A stretch of DNA of 64,000 nt from a virus. Positions 30,654 through 38,156 of the stretch are shown one piece after another. The notes under the pieces were generated by a model that did no database searches, was not told the origin of the DNA, and saw only the letters and a program-made list of their open reading frames with translations. A program made the position numbers and the translations under genes. The DNA is taken from IMG/VR virus record IMGVR_UViG_3300042934_000861, positions 1 to 64,000 of that record, one strand, 5' to 3'. How positions within the stretch are numbered: the first letter of the stretch is position 1; every line of letters starts with the position of its first letter.

Positions 30654-31050
30654 GAAGATAGAAACGCGGTCCTGGCCTACCAAGTATCGGGGGCCGATTG
30701 CAATTCATGCGGCTAAGAAAAATCCTTGTAGGCTACCGCTTCTGGGAATGGAAAAGTTTGAGAAAGTGGCGAAAGAGGCCTTGGAAAAGGCGGGATTGAC
30801 ATGGTGTTTTCTTCCTACGGGGTGTGTAATCGCCATAGCTGAGCTTGTGGACTGCAGACCAGCAGAAAGTTATGTTTTTGGAGGAACATTACGAGATATC
30901 TCTGAGAATGAAATTATATTCGGTGACTATACTCCCGGCAGATACGCTTGGATACTGGAAAACATTCGCCCGATAGAGCCAGTGCCAGCCAAGGGCCAGC
31001 AAAGGCTCTGGGAGTGGCCAGTAGAAAAATGGAGGGATGATAATGGTTAA
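30598..31050 (+). CDS. ASCH-domain protein
   Basis: 150 aa. It begins MKALTILQPWASLIACGAKK followed by IETRSWPTKYRGPIAIHAA, the canonical ASCH pattern (PUA-like fold; RNA or modified-nucleotide recognition). VIAIAELVDC and the late GRYAWILENIRPIEPVP complete the domain. Phage ASCH proteins are widespread; suggested roles include binding of RNA or of modified bases. GGGGAG lies just upstream. Confidence 0.88.
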   Translation: MKALTILQPWASLIACGAKKIETRSWPTKYRGPIAIHAAKKNPCRLPLLGMEKFEKVAKEALEKAGLTWCFLPTGCVIAIAELVDCRPAESYVFGGTLRDISENEIIFGDYTPGRYAWILENIRPIEPVPAKGQQRLWEWPVEKWRDDNG

Positions 31051-31285
31051 AGCTATATTAGCGCTTGCAAGTAGTTTTTGCGGCCCATATTCTACCCTGG
31101 ATTCATTACAATTTACGGCGGCGATGCTTGCTCCAGCAATTAAAGAAGCATCTAAGCCAAATCAACCAGGCGTTGTCCGTTGTGCAACGTGCAATGCCCG
31201 GGGCGTTACGCTAAAGAAGGTTGCAACGAATAAATATCTCTGCAAGAAATGTTTGCCTAAGTGGTATGAGGAAGCTTATGAGTAA
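31043..31285 (+). CDS. Small zinc-ribbon protein
   Basis: 80 aa from ATG 31043 (ATG 31037 is only one base from the GGAGGG site). The C-terminal 35 residues hold VRCATCNARGVTL and LCKKCLPKW, a two-CxxC zinc ribbon. The N-terminal 40 residues have no recognisable fold. It overlaps both neighbours by 8 bases. Confidence 0.65.
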   Translation: MVKAILALASSFCGPYSTLDSLQFTAAMLAPAIKEASKPNQPGVVRCATCNARGVTLKKVATNKYLCKKCLPKWYEEAYE

Positions 31286-31604
31286 TAAAAAGATTTATTT
31301 CCGTTTAAATCTCAAATGCGGACATAAATTGGGAAATTATTTCTCTAATGTATTACGAGAAATGAGTGATGTGAAAAACCATTGGAAGATGACTTGGAAA
31401 CAGGATTTGTTAAATGCAGCAAATTACATTGATAGCCAGGAACGCTATGTAGTTTTAGGGAAAATATTTCAGGCTGATTTAGACCGGTGCGCAAAATGGA
31501 TGAGAGAGAGTTTTGATGATACATGGACTTGCGGAGATAACAGCTGTTCCGGTCATAAGTATTGTAAGGCCTATAAATCGGAATTTGAGGAGGGAGGGGA
31601 TTAA
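31278..31604 (+). CDS. Hypothetical protein with C-terminal Cys cluster
   Basis: 108 aa. A basic N-terminus (FRLNLKCGHKLGNYFSNVLR) and helical middle are followed by WTCGDNSCSGHKYC, four Cys and one His, suggesting a metal site. It starts inside the zinc-ribbon gene and ends one base into the J-domain gene. Family unknown. Confidence 0.55.
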   Translation: MSNKKIYFRLNLKCGHKLGNYFSNVLREMSDVKNHWKMTWKQDLLNAANYIDSQERYVVLGKIFQADLDRCAKWMRESFDDTWTCGDNSCSGHKYCKAYKSEFEEGGD

Positions 31605-32116
31605 TGGCCGGTAAGCTATACGGCGCTGCAAGTGATTATGAAAAAAAGCTGAAGCGTGTTATGGAACGCTTGCAAGTAACAGAATATGACTGGAACTATG
31701 ATCGTCATGGTGGACATGTAGATGTAATCTACAAAGGAGAGAAATACCGTTTTGAACATACGTTGACTAAGGCTGCGGAGAAGGGGCAGAAGCTCAACTT
31801 TGGTAGTGATGCATTTGCTCAGGTAGTGCTGGCTTTGGAGTCTTTAGCAAGGCTTAGTGAGCGCGGAATATACGATTTTGGTCAGTTATCTCAGGGTTTT
31901 AAGATGCTGCCGGCTGCAATGGTTATTCCGGATTTTTTCAAAACATTGGGGTTTGAGCGGATTCCGAGATTAGAAGAGTGCAAAAATCAATTTAAAGAGC
32001 TCATAAAAACCGCGCATCCTGATGTTGGCGGTAGTGCAGAGAATTTTAATAAGCTGACTGAGGCAAAAAGGTTGGCTGAAGATTATTTTAAGGGGGAAAA
32101 GAATGAATTCAGTTAA
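31604..32116 (+). CDS. Protein with C-terminal J-domain
   Basis: 170 aa. The last ~45 residues (CKNQFKELIKTAHPDVGG, ENFNKLTEAKRLAEDYF) are a DnaJ J-domain with the HPD tripeptide near residue 144-146, which stimulates Hsp70 ATPase. The N-terminal 115 residues form a separate domain containing YDRHGGHVDVIYKGEKYRFE. Phage J-domain proteins recruit host DnaK for replication or assembly. It overlaps ssb by 14 bases. Confidence 0.82.
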   Translation: MAGKLYGAASDYEKKLKRVMERLQVTEYDWNYDRHGGHVDVIYKGEKYRFEHTLTKAAEKGQKLNFGSDAFAQVVLALESLARLSERGIYDFGQLSQGFKMLPAAMVIPDFFKTLGFERIPRLEECKNQFKELIKTAHPDVGGSAENFNKLTEAKRLAEDYFKGEKNEFS

Positions 32117-32516
32117 ACTTATAGGGCGTTTAGCGCAAGATCCTGAAGTGAGATATACCAAAACAGGTAAGGCAGTATGTTCATTTACCGTAGCAGTCTC
32201 TCGTAGTTTTGGAGCGCCTGGACAAGAACAACGGGAATCAACGGATTTTATCCCTGTTGTGGCATGGGGAAATTTAGCTGAGCATTGTGGCAATAACCTA
32301 GCTAAAGGACATAGGGTATTCGTAGAAGGGCGGCTGCAGGTGCGTTCGTATGAAACTACGGATGGGCAAAAGCGAAGAGTAACTGAGATAGTTGCAAACT
32401 TCGTAGCACAAAGTATGGAGTCGACCAGTAATGGTGGTGGATCATCGAACTCCAACAAGCCAGTTGATTTTGGCCAATTCGGGCGTGATGTGATCGACGA
32501 AGAAATCCCGTTTTAG
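32103..32516 (+). CDS. ssb: Single-stranded DNA-binding protein
   Basis: 137 aa. The OB fold is typical (NSVKLIGRLAQDPEVRYTKT, VCSFTVAVSR, FIPVVAWGNLAEHCGNNLAK, GHRVFVEGRLQVRSYE). A Gly/Ser/Asn linker follows. The C-terminal tip reads DEEIPF, the conserved acidic tail that docks replication partners. Works with the Rad52-like annealing protein, DnaC-type loader and helicases of this replicon. A phage ssb in the early operon is usual. Confidence 0.95.
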   Translation: MNSVKLIGRLAQDPEVRYTKTGKAVCSFTVAVSRSFGAPGQEQRESTDFIPVVAWGNLAEHCGNNLAKGHRVFVEGRLQVRSYETTDGQKRRVTEIVANFVAQSMESTSNGGGSSNSNKPVDFGQFGRDVIDEEIPF

Positions 32517-32526
32517 GAGGATGGCA

Positions 32527-32796
32527 ATGGAAGAGAAAACAGTTCCAAGTCAGCATGCTCAGGCAGTGATTGAGAAAGCTATTTTGATTATGTATGGCCC
32601 GGGAGAAAGTCACGGATTATACGATATGGCTGAAAAGATACTAGGTGAAATGGGCGAGAAGTACAAACATAGTTTAACAAATGGATTATTTCGCCGTGGG
32701 TATCTGCAGCGTGATTATGCCGGTCAAAAAGTTAAGTTATCTTCAAGAGGGGAAAGGGCTTTAGCAATGATGGATAAGGTACACGCCGGGGAGTAG
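32527..32796 (+). CDS. Small winged-helix-like protein
   Basis: 89 aa from ATG 32527 (the ATG at 32521 abuts the GGAGG). YDMAEKILGEMGEKYKHSLT, LFRRGYLQRDYAGQKVKLS and GERALAMM give the helix-helix-wing pattern of small MarR/PadR-like regulators. It ends before a hairpin that separates it from the sigma-like gene. Confidence 0.6.
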   Translation: MEEKTVPSQHAQAVIEKAILIMYGPGESHGLYDMAEKILGEMGEKYKHSLTNGLFRRGYLQRDYAGQKVKLSSRGERALAMMDKVHAGE

Positions 32797-32811
32797 TTTG
32801 TAAGTGTTGGT

Positions 32812-32841
32812 GGGGATGGTATTCAAGGAAGTTCCATCCCC
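32812..32841 (+). terminator. Hairpin between the SSB operon and the second sigma gene
   Basis: A perfect 8-bp stem GGGGATGG/CCATCCCC (32812-32819 and 32834-32841) with a 14-base loop. The following T tract is weak, so it may be an attenuator or RNA-end stabiliser rather than an efficient terminator. Confidence 0.5.
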
Positions 32842-32900
32842 TTATGATTGCTAAATTAAACAATTTAATTGCTGTAATAAGCAACGATGGAGGTGTGACA

Positions 32901-33587
32901 GTGAATAATGATATAACGGTTGAACACCTGGTAAATGAAAACATTAGACTTCCTGCATATATAGTTGAAAAATACTGCTATATGCATCTTAGTTACTGTG
33001 AGTTTGAAGAGCTAGTCTCCGTAGGGAATATTGGATTGGTTAAAGCTGCAAAGCACTTTGACGTTTCAAAAGGTTTTAAGTTTAGTACATATGCGTGTTC
33101 AGCAATACGCGGAGAGATTAGGAGGTTCTTGAGAGATTCAACAGACTCGTTAACATTCTCAAGGCCTACAAAAGAGCTTTATAATGTTATTCAAAAAAAC
33201 GGAATAGGTAATCTGGATGCTAATGAAATAGCTGGCAAAATGAAAGTGCCGGTAGAAAAAGTTAAAAAAGCTTTGGAATATGCAAAGTATCGCTATACAT
33301 CATCTTTGAATGAAGTTGTTTATAGTAGCGGTGAGAGTATGCCGCTTACGTTAGGAGATTGTATTAAATCAGATGAAGATTTTGACTCACCATTATTACA
33401 TTGCGATATAATGGCGCTTTTAAATGAACTTCAAAGAGCTGTTTTTGTTGGGTTGTATGAAAAACAAATGAAAAGACAAGATTTAGCTAAAGTGCTCGGC
33501 TTGAATTGGCGCGTATATGAAAAAATTGTGCAACAGGTAAATGATAAATTAAAAGATTATTTTAGCCAAGACAGGCTTATTTCCTGA
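32901..33587 (+). CDS. Sigma-70-family RNA polymerase sigma factor
   Basis: 228 aa from GTG 32901, seven bases after GGAGG; the open frame continues upstream to ATG 32844 without an RBS. Region 2 is clear (EELVSVGNIGLVKAAKHFDV, KGFKFSTYACSAIRGEIRRF), region 3 appears as LDANEIAGKMKVPVEKVKKA, and region 4 is degenerate (LLNELQRAVFVGLYEKQMKR, LAKVLGLNWRVYEKI). Closest in style to SigF/SigG/SigK-type sporulation sigmas. It is a good candidate for switching host polymerase to late genes, since it is followed by the later gene blocks. Confidence 0.85.
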   Translation: MNNDITVEHLVNENIRLPAYIVEKYCYMHLSYCEFEELVSVGNIGLVKAAKHFDVSKGFKFSTYACSAIRGEIRRFLRDSTDSLTFSRPTKELYNVIQKNGIGNLDANEIAGKMKVPVEKVKKALEYAKYRYTSSLNEVVYSSGESMPLTLGDCIKSDEDFDSPLLHCDIMALLNELQRAVFVGLYEKQMKRQDLAKVLGLNWRVYEKIVQQVNDKLKDYFSQDRLIS

Positions 33588-33607
33588 GTTGTGAGGTGAT
33601 TGTATAG

Positions 33608-34078
33608 GTGCTGCGTTTAACAGCGGCAGAAGCAAGAAAACTCGGTCTGATCGTAAATAAAAAAACTGGCCGCGCTAAGAAAAAAAGCACACGGCCAGAA
33701 TCAATAGTTAGATTAGAACCTGGTAAGCTCACTATCGTTATCTATGATGTGCCTCCGAGTTTAAATGTTTGGGATAAGTGGCACTACATGAAAAAAGCTG
33801 AGGTTAAGAAGCAGTGGGAAGAGTTGATAGGGGCCCTGCTGTCCGGTAAAAAAAGAATTAAAAGAGCGTTTGATAAGCCGATTGTACGGATAACGTTTTA
33901 TTACAATATTGATCGGGACCGGGACAAGGATAACATGGCTCCTAAGTGGATCATGGACGGACTGGTAAAGGCTGGCGTACTTAAAGATGATAACAGTAAA
34001 GAAGTGGATTTGGACTGGTGCGTGGATCCTGGTATATGGGAATGGTGTAGGACTGAAATTGTTGTTTGGGAGGGGTAG
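33608..34078 (+). CDS. RusA-type Holliday-junction resolvase
   Basis: 156 aa with a GTG start. The core VYDVPPSLNVWDKWH pattern, then ITFYYNIDRDRDKDNMAPKW and IMDGLVKAGVLKDDNSKEV, are the RusA signature with the catalytic Asp cluster. An N-terminal 40-residue basic extension precedes it. It resolves recombination junctions in phage DNA before packaging, in line with the recombination-rich early region. Confidence 0.9.
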   Translation: MLRLTAAEARKLGLIVNKKTGRAKKKSTRPESIVRLEPGKLTIVIYDVPPSLNVWDKWHYMKKAEVKKQWEELIGALLSGKKRIKRAFDKPIVRITFYYNIDRDRDKDNMAPKWIMDGLVKAGVLKDDNSKEVDLDWCVDPGIWEWCRTEIVVWEG

Positions 34079-34083
34079 AATTA

Positions 34084-35007
34084 ATGCCAAAAATAGATGA
34101 TGTGTCCGGGCTCATCCGGGCGGTAGGAAACAGGGATTTTGATAAAGCCAAACAGTATGTGGAGGTTATGATCGCTAATGAGCGTAAGGGTGGAAGGGTT
34201 GGAGCAGCTACGCAACTGGAACACTCCCTTAGATCATGGGGAGATAATAACTCCAAGTTAATAGAACTGCCCCATAATATTAAATCGTCGCTATACCAAC
34301 CGGCGGTAATTAAGGATATTTCCGAAGTGTGTATTGTAGATTCAGTTTTCCGGGCAGTGGATTCATTTCTTCATGAACGGAAAAACAGTGAAATATTGAA
34401 AAATGCAGGATTATCGCCGCAAAACAGAATAATGCTTGCTGGTCCTCCTGGTAATGGTAAGACAACGTTAGCTGGAGCAATTGGAAAAGAATTAAACTTA
34501 CCGTTTTATATACTAAAACTGTCGGAAGTCGTTAACTCGTATATGGGATCTACAAGTAAAAAGATAAGTGAGATATTTGATTATGCGTTAACAAACAGAT
34601 GCGTCATATTGGTTGATGAAATAGATGCAATTGGGGGAACAAGGGACGGGAAAGAAGGGAGTGCGGGGCGCGAATATAACTTGATTGTGAATACCCTGCT
34701 TACTAATCTTGATAGATTGCCGGATACGTCGGTAGTAATTGGCGCTACAAACATGCCGGAATCTATAGATAGTGCATTGCTCCGTAGATTTAACATAAAG
34801 CTGTGGCTAGATAATCCGACTTTCGAGGCAATTGATGAGTATTTAACCGCATTCATGGATTCTCACGCGATTTGTTTTGAATATGATGCGCAGGCACTTG
34901 TTGGACAACCTTGGTCGAGAATTGAAGAGTATTGCTTTCAACAACATAGGAGTGTTTTGCTCGGCTCTGCTGCTTTTGGCGGTGAGGCTTGGATTGGGAG
35001 GGCGTAA
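34084..35007 (+). CDS. AAA+ ATPase
   Basis: 307 aa from ATG 34084 after GGGAGGGG. It has Walker A LAGPPGNGKTTLAG (~residues 119-132), Walker B CVILVDEIDAIGG (~175-187), sensor 1 IGATNMPES and an arginine-finger region ALLRRFN. The order is that of FtsH/Vps4/spastin-type AAA ATPases, with an N-terminal ~110-residue domain of its own. These act as unfoldases or remodelers; no protease domain is present. A helper role with the J-domain protein is possible but unproven. It ends in a TAATG overlap. Confidence 0.85.
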   Translation: MPKIDDVSGLIRAVGNRDFDKAKQYVEVMIANERKGGRVGAATQLEHSLRSWGDNNSKLIELPHNIKSSLYQPAVIKDISEVCIVDSVFRAVDSFLHERKNSEILKNAGLSPQNRIMLAGPPGNGKTTLAGAIGKELNLPFYILKLSEVVNSYMGSTSKKISEIFDYALTNRCVILVDEIDAIGGTRDGKEGSAGREYNLIVNTLLTNLDRLPDTSVVIGATNMPESIDSALLRRFNIKLWLDNPTFEAIDEYLTAFMDSHAICFEYDAQALVGQPWSRIEEYCFQQHRSVLLGSAAFGGEAWIGRA

Positions 35008-35759
35008 TGGGAAGATATCACGATGAGATTGCTGCAGACTTAGCTCAGTCTGTGGGGCCTACTCCCTTTCTAGGAGTGCCACTCGGTAGTGTATGGCTGG
35101 GGCAGTTAAGCAATAACACATCGCCCGGGCTGGCTGATGTGATAACTATTAAGCCATCGTACACGCGCTTTTGCCTCTCCATCTATGAGGTCAAGGTATC
35201 GCGAGCGGACTTCCTTGGCGATATCCGGAGCGAGAAGTGGCAGCGGTATCTGCCTCATTGTCACCGGTTTTATTTTGCAACGTTGCCCGATGTGGCAAGA
35301 AAAGAGGATATTCCACCTGAAGCTGGCTGGGTGGTTAAGGGGCCTAACAGCTGGACTTATAGAAAAGCTGCACCTGCAAGGGCTGTAGATATACCGGAGC
35401 ATACCATGTTGTCGTTATTGTTCGCTAAGGAGCGTGATCCGCGGGGATTGCATCTCAAGAAGCTTCGTGATGCTGATTGGGAAGCCACGAACCGGGGAAG
35501 GTTTACCGATATTGGCAAGTTAGTTGGCAAAGAGGTTGCGAAAGCCTATGCTGACCGGCATGAGGTAAAAGATAAAATAATTAAATTGGATAACCAGATT
35601 TATGAAATGGACCAATATCTTGAGGCGATGAGGGAGGCTATACAGTTAGGCCTGGATATGCCGAAAAAGAAGTGGCTGTTTGTGTGGCATATTAAAGAGC
35701 GGCTGGAGCAGCTGAAGGCTGAGGCACTGAAATCAATCATTGACGGGGATGCATTATGA
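35007..35759 (+). CDS. MmcB-like PD-(D/E)XK nuclease-fold protein
   Basis: 250 aa. The N-terminal 140 residues contain YEVKVSRADFLGDIRSEKWQ and RFYFATLPD, the EVK...D..K pattern of the MmcB/DUF-type restriction-endonuclease-like fold. GLADVITIKPS earlier provides the Asp of PD-(D/E)XK. The C-terminal 100 residues are helical with a coiled coil (KIIKLDNQIYEMDQYLEAMR). MmcB relatives act in DNA repair. The gene is tightly coupled to the AAA+ ATPase. Confidence 0.75.
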   Translation: MGRYHDEIAADLAQSVGPTPFLGVPLGSVWLGQLSNNTSPGLADVITIKPSYTRFCLSIYEVKVSRADFLGDIRSEKWQRYLPHCHRFYFATLPDVARKEDIPPEAGWVVKGPNSWTYRKAAPARAVDIPEHTMLSLLFAKERDPRGLHLKKLRDADWEATNRGRFTDIGKLVGKEVAKAYADRHEVKDKIIKLDNQIYEMDQYLEAMREAIQLGLDMPKKKWLFVWHIKERLEQLKAEALKSIIDGDAL

Positions 35760-36019
35760 ATGAATCAGTAAGAAGTGAATCGCCTCTTATAGCTATGATT
35801 GTTTCTACTAGTTTTCATCGCTGTTATGAATTTGTCTGTATCAATAAACTTAAACCGGCGAGTTTTAAAATAGCGTGCAGTGTCGATAAACTTAGAGGAA
35901 TATCAAAAAAAACGCCAATTATCTTTCTTTATTCTCCATTTAGACACACTGAACAATATTTCGAGTTAATGTACTTTGTCGTGGAGCGATTTAAGAGGGT
36001 TAGATTTATCGAATATTGA
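35756..36019 (+). CDS. Small hypothetical protein
   Basis: 87 aa, overlapping its predecessor by 4 bases. Basic, with alternating strands and helices (LIAMIVSTSFHRCYEFVCIN, FELMYFVVERFKRVRF). Sequence is plainly coding in codon use, but I recognise no family. Confidence 0.5.
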   Translation: MNESVRSESPLIAMIVSTSFHRCYEFVCINKLKPASFKIACSVDKLRGISKKTPIIFLYSPFRHTEQYFELMYFVVERFKRVRFIEY

Positions 36020-36046
36020 TGTTGGCGATATGGAGTGTGGAACGAT

Positions 36047-36280
36047 ATGTCAGAACGTTGCCCTTACTGCGGATCGCTAATGACGGCCCCGCATCTTAAA
36101 AATTGCAAGCTGGTAAAGAGTAATCATCTTATAAAAGATAAGCCGACTTCGGCCATGATTGAATTTGCAAAAGACTTAATTCAGCAATTGGGTTATGACC
36201 AGGAAAGCTATAAAGTCAATGATATGAGCTATATAGAGTGCGCAAAGCTGCTGGATGAATTAAAAGAAGAGAGGGGTTAG
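36047..36280 (+). CDS. Small zinc-finger-like protein
   Basis: 77 aa from ATG 36047 after GGAGTGTGG. It starts SERCPYCGSLMTAPHLKNC, a CxxC...HxxxxC zinc motif, and continues in a helical region (AMIEFAKDLIQQLGYDQESY) resembling the C-terminal helices of some phage single-strand-binding accessory proteins. Five bases separate it from the MazG-like gene. Confidence 0.6.
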   Translation: MSERCPYCGSLMTAPHLKNCKLVKSNHLIKDKPTSAMIEFAKDLIQQLGYDQESYKVNDMSYIECAKLLDELKEERG

Positions 36281-36284
36281 TAAT

Positions 36285-36947
36285 ATGGCTAAAAAACAAT
36301 GCCCGAACTGCGGGATAACGTGGTTAGAACTTTCGGTTCCGGTAGAAGGGCAAAAGACTTCTTGTATGTGCGAGAAGACGTTTGTTTTCAAAAATGGGAA
36401 TTGGTCTGAGGGATTTCCCTATTTTGAAGAGTATCAGCGACTTGCTGAACGAACTGCTAATAATGGGCAAGGTGCCATGCAAAGACTAGGAAATTTCGGT
36501 ATGGGGATAGCAGGAGAAACAGCGGAGTTTATTGACGCAGTGGTAAATTTTGAAACTTCAGGTGAGCAGCATGCAGCGCTAATAAAAGAGGCCGGTGATG
36601 TGAGTTGGTATTGCGCAACACTCTGTACGACGGCAGGGATTAGTTATCAGGTGGTTGTAGAGGCGGCAGAAGAAGCTGAACCGGCTCTATTGTATGTGTG
36701 TATCGGGAGATTGAGTAAAGCAGCTGGTGATGTTACGGAATATCTAAAAAAGGTTGTATATCACGGGCATGAACTGGATCAGGCAAAGTTAGGAAATCTC
36801 ATCGGTACTGTTTTGTCTTGGATGAAACTGTTTTGTAAGCGCTATAATCTCAATATGCAGGATATATGTGATACCAATATCGCTAAGTTGAAGCAGCGAT
36901 ATCCGGAAGGGTTTAATAGTGCCGGCAGCATTAATCGGATAGTTTAG
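36285..36947 (+). CDS. MazG-like nucleotide pyrophosphohydrolase with zinc ribbon
   Basis: 220 aa. An N-terminal zinc ribbon (CPNCGITW, CMCEK; residues 6-31) is followed by an all-alpha NTP-PPase domain: GIAGETAEFIDAVVNFE and IKEAGDVSWYCATLC supply the ExxE...ExxD metal ligands. The C-terminal half continues with LSKAAGDVTEYLKKVVYH and NIAKLKQRYPEGFN, typical MazG ends. It is expected to hydrolyse (d)NTPs or (p)ppGpp-like signals, keeping the host in a growth-permissive state. A zinc ribbon fused to MazG is unusual. Confidence 0.82.
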   Translation: MAKKQCPNCGITWLELSVPVEGQKTSCMCEKTFVFKNGNWSEGFPYFEEYQRLAERTANNGQGAMQRLGNFGMGIAGETAEFIDAVVNFETSGEQHAALIKEAGDVSWYCATLCTTAGISYQVVVEAAEEAEPALLYVCIGRLSKAAGDVTEYLKKVVYHGHELDQAKLGNLIGTVLSWMKLFCKRYNLNMQDICDTNIAKLKQRYPEGFNSAGSINRIV

Positions 36948-36948
36948 C

Positions 36949-37212
36949 ATGCAAGACAAAGAGGCTTTTGCGCGTGGATTGAAAGATATGATAGACGAGA
37001 CTATGTATGATATTTTGCTAGGGAAGGACCCGTTAGATCGGAGAAGGACACAAGATCGCATGTGGCAATGCGTCAATGGACATAAAGGGTATTGGGTGGA
37101 TGTTGGTTGGAATGCCGATAGTTCGTTAAAAACGAGCATGGCTGACTGGTATCCGGTGTGTCCGATATGTAAATGCAATATTGATATGGCAAAGTCGGCG
37201 CCAGGTGGGTGA
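36949..37212 (+). CDS. Small Cys-containing hypothetical protein
   Basis: 87 aa. The N-terminal helix (FARGLKDMIDETMYDILLGK) leads into MWQCVNGHKGYW and VCPICKCNID, a possible zinc site. One base separates it from the MazG-like stop. No family recognised. Confidence 0.55.
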   Translation: MQDKEAFARGLKDMIDETMYDILLGKDPLDRRRTQDRMWQCVNGHKGYWVDVGWNADSSLKTSMADWYPVCPICKCNIDMAKSAPGG

Positions 37213-37222
37213 GGGGGATTTT

Positions 37223-37576
37223 ATGAAGCAGTGTGAGTTAAATGCAATCGAGCAACGGAACTTGTTTGTTAAAAAAGTAGGGGTAGGCAATCCTGAGCGT
37301 TTATCGCAAGTAGAAGGTAATCAGCATGCTGAAGTTCTAACTTTACTAATTCAATATCAATTACAAGCAGGAGTAGATACATTCAATCAAATCGTTCAGG
37401 ATAATGTAGCCCTTGTTAATGAGTGCTTTCGATTGCGCAATATATTGATAAAAATATCTGAAACTGAAAGTTGTGGTTGCCCTGGCCAGTGCAATTGCAA
37501 CCATTGGACTTATTTCGCCAAGCTAGCTAAGGATACATTAGGCGGTGATTTTTTTGAGCAAAGCGAGAGCTCTTGA
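37223..37576 (+). CDS. Hypothetical helical protein with Cys-rich tail
   Basis: 117 aa from ATG 37223 after GAGGGGG. Mostly helical; the C-terminal third has SCGCPGQCNCNHW, four closely spaced Cys plus His. Unknown family. Overlaps the next small gene by 23 bases. Confidence 0.55.
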   Translation: MKQCELNAIEQRNLFVKKVGVGNPERLSQVEGNQHAEVLTLLIQYQLQAGVDTFNQIVQDNVALVNECFRLRNILIKISETESCGCPGQCNCNHWTYFAKLAKDTLGGDFFEQSESS

Positions 37577-37727
37577 AAAAGAGCATGGCCAACCAATACG
37601 AAAGATAATAGTTGATGCACTTAATATGCATGGTAGCGTTGAAATAGCAGCAGAAATATTAGGGTATTCGGATAGGCATATGCGATGCTTGGTGCGCAAA
37701 TTTGGAATACATAGAAAGTGGATGTAA
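37554..37727 (+). CDS. Small Fis-type HTH protein
   Basis: 57 aa from TTG 37554, six bases after AGGCGGTG; GTG 37545 is the alternative. The C-terminal 35 residues (VEIAAEILGYSDRHMRCLVR) form a helix-turn-helix of the Fis/HTH_8 type. Last gene of the early operon before the minus-strand repressor terminator. Confidence 0.6.
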   Translation: MSKARALEKEHGQPIRKIIVDALNMHGSVEIAAEILGYSDRHMRCLVRKFGIHRKWM

Positions 37728-37730
37728 TAG

Positions 37731-37760
37731 AAAAGCCGCCACCCCCGAAGGATGAGCGGC
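37731..37760 (-). terminator. Terminator of the second repressor gene
   Basis: On the minus strand GCCGC (37756-37760) and GCGGC (37735-37739) form the stem, followed by TTTT (37731-37734). It serves the minus-strand XRE gene and may also affect the rightward early transcript. Confidence 0.6.
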
Positions 37761-37770
37761 ATTACCCCGG

Positions 37771-37995
37771 CTATTGCTGGGGTTCTTCTACGTCCGGCAC
37801 ATATTCCAATAGGTCCCCTGCTGAACACTTAAATAGTTTACAGAGAGAGTCCAATGTGCCGAAATTGATAGCTTTTACCTTATCGTGGTATAGGAATGCC
37901 ACGGTATTTCTAGCGAGTCCTGTCTCGTCGCAAACATCTTGAATGTTCATTTTGTACATTCCCATATATGTAGATAAATTGCATTTTATTGCCAT
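37771..37995 (-). CDS. Second XRE-family repressor-like protein
   Basis: 74 aa from the internal ATG at 37995, preceded by GGCAGGAGGGATAATC on the minus strand; the frame is open upstream to 38055 without an RBS. The whole protein is an XRE domain (YKMNIQDVCDETGLARNTVA, INFGTLDSLCKLFKCSAGDL, LLEY), the HTH_26 type found in small phage regulators. It is divergent from a promoter with TGATTA-type repeats, forming a second switch 29 kb from the main one. Confidence 0.85.
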   Translation of the reverse strand: MAIKCNLSTYMGMYKMNIQDVCDETGLARNTVAFLYHDKVKAINFGTLDSLCKLFKCSAGDLLEYVPDVEEPQQ

Positions 37996-38035
37996 GATTA
38001 TCCCTCCTGCCAATATAATAACAAACCGAACTAAA

Positions 38036-38137
38036 ATAATCAAGTTTTTAATCATTTTAATTGATGTCCTATTGACAATGTGAATAGACTTCGCTATATT
38101 ATAGTTAAGGAGTTAATCATATTGATTATGTGATTAA
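38036..38137 (+). promoter_or_regulatory. Divergent promoter with TNATCA operators
   Basis: A consensus promoter TTGACA (38072-38077) - 17 bp - TATATT (38095-38100) drives the rightward genes. TTAATCA/TGATTA-type half-sites flank it: 38048-38054 and 38059-38065 (AATTGAT) on the left, and 38113-38119, 38123-38129 and 38131-38137 downstream of the start. These are probable operators of the adjacent minus-strand XRE protein. Confidence 0.75.
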
Positions 38138-38156
38138 ATAAGTGGAGGCGGTAAGA

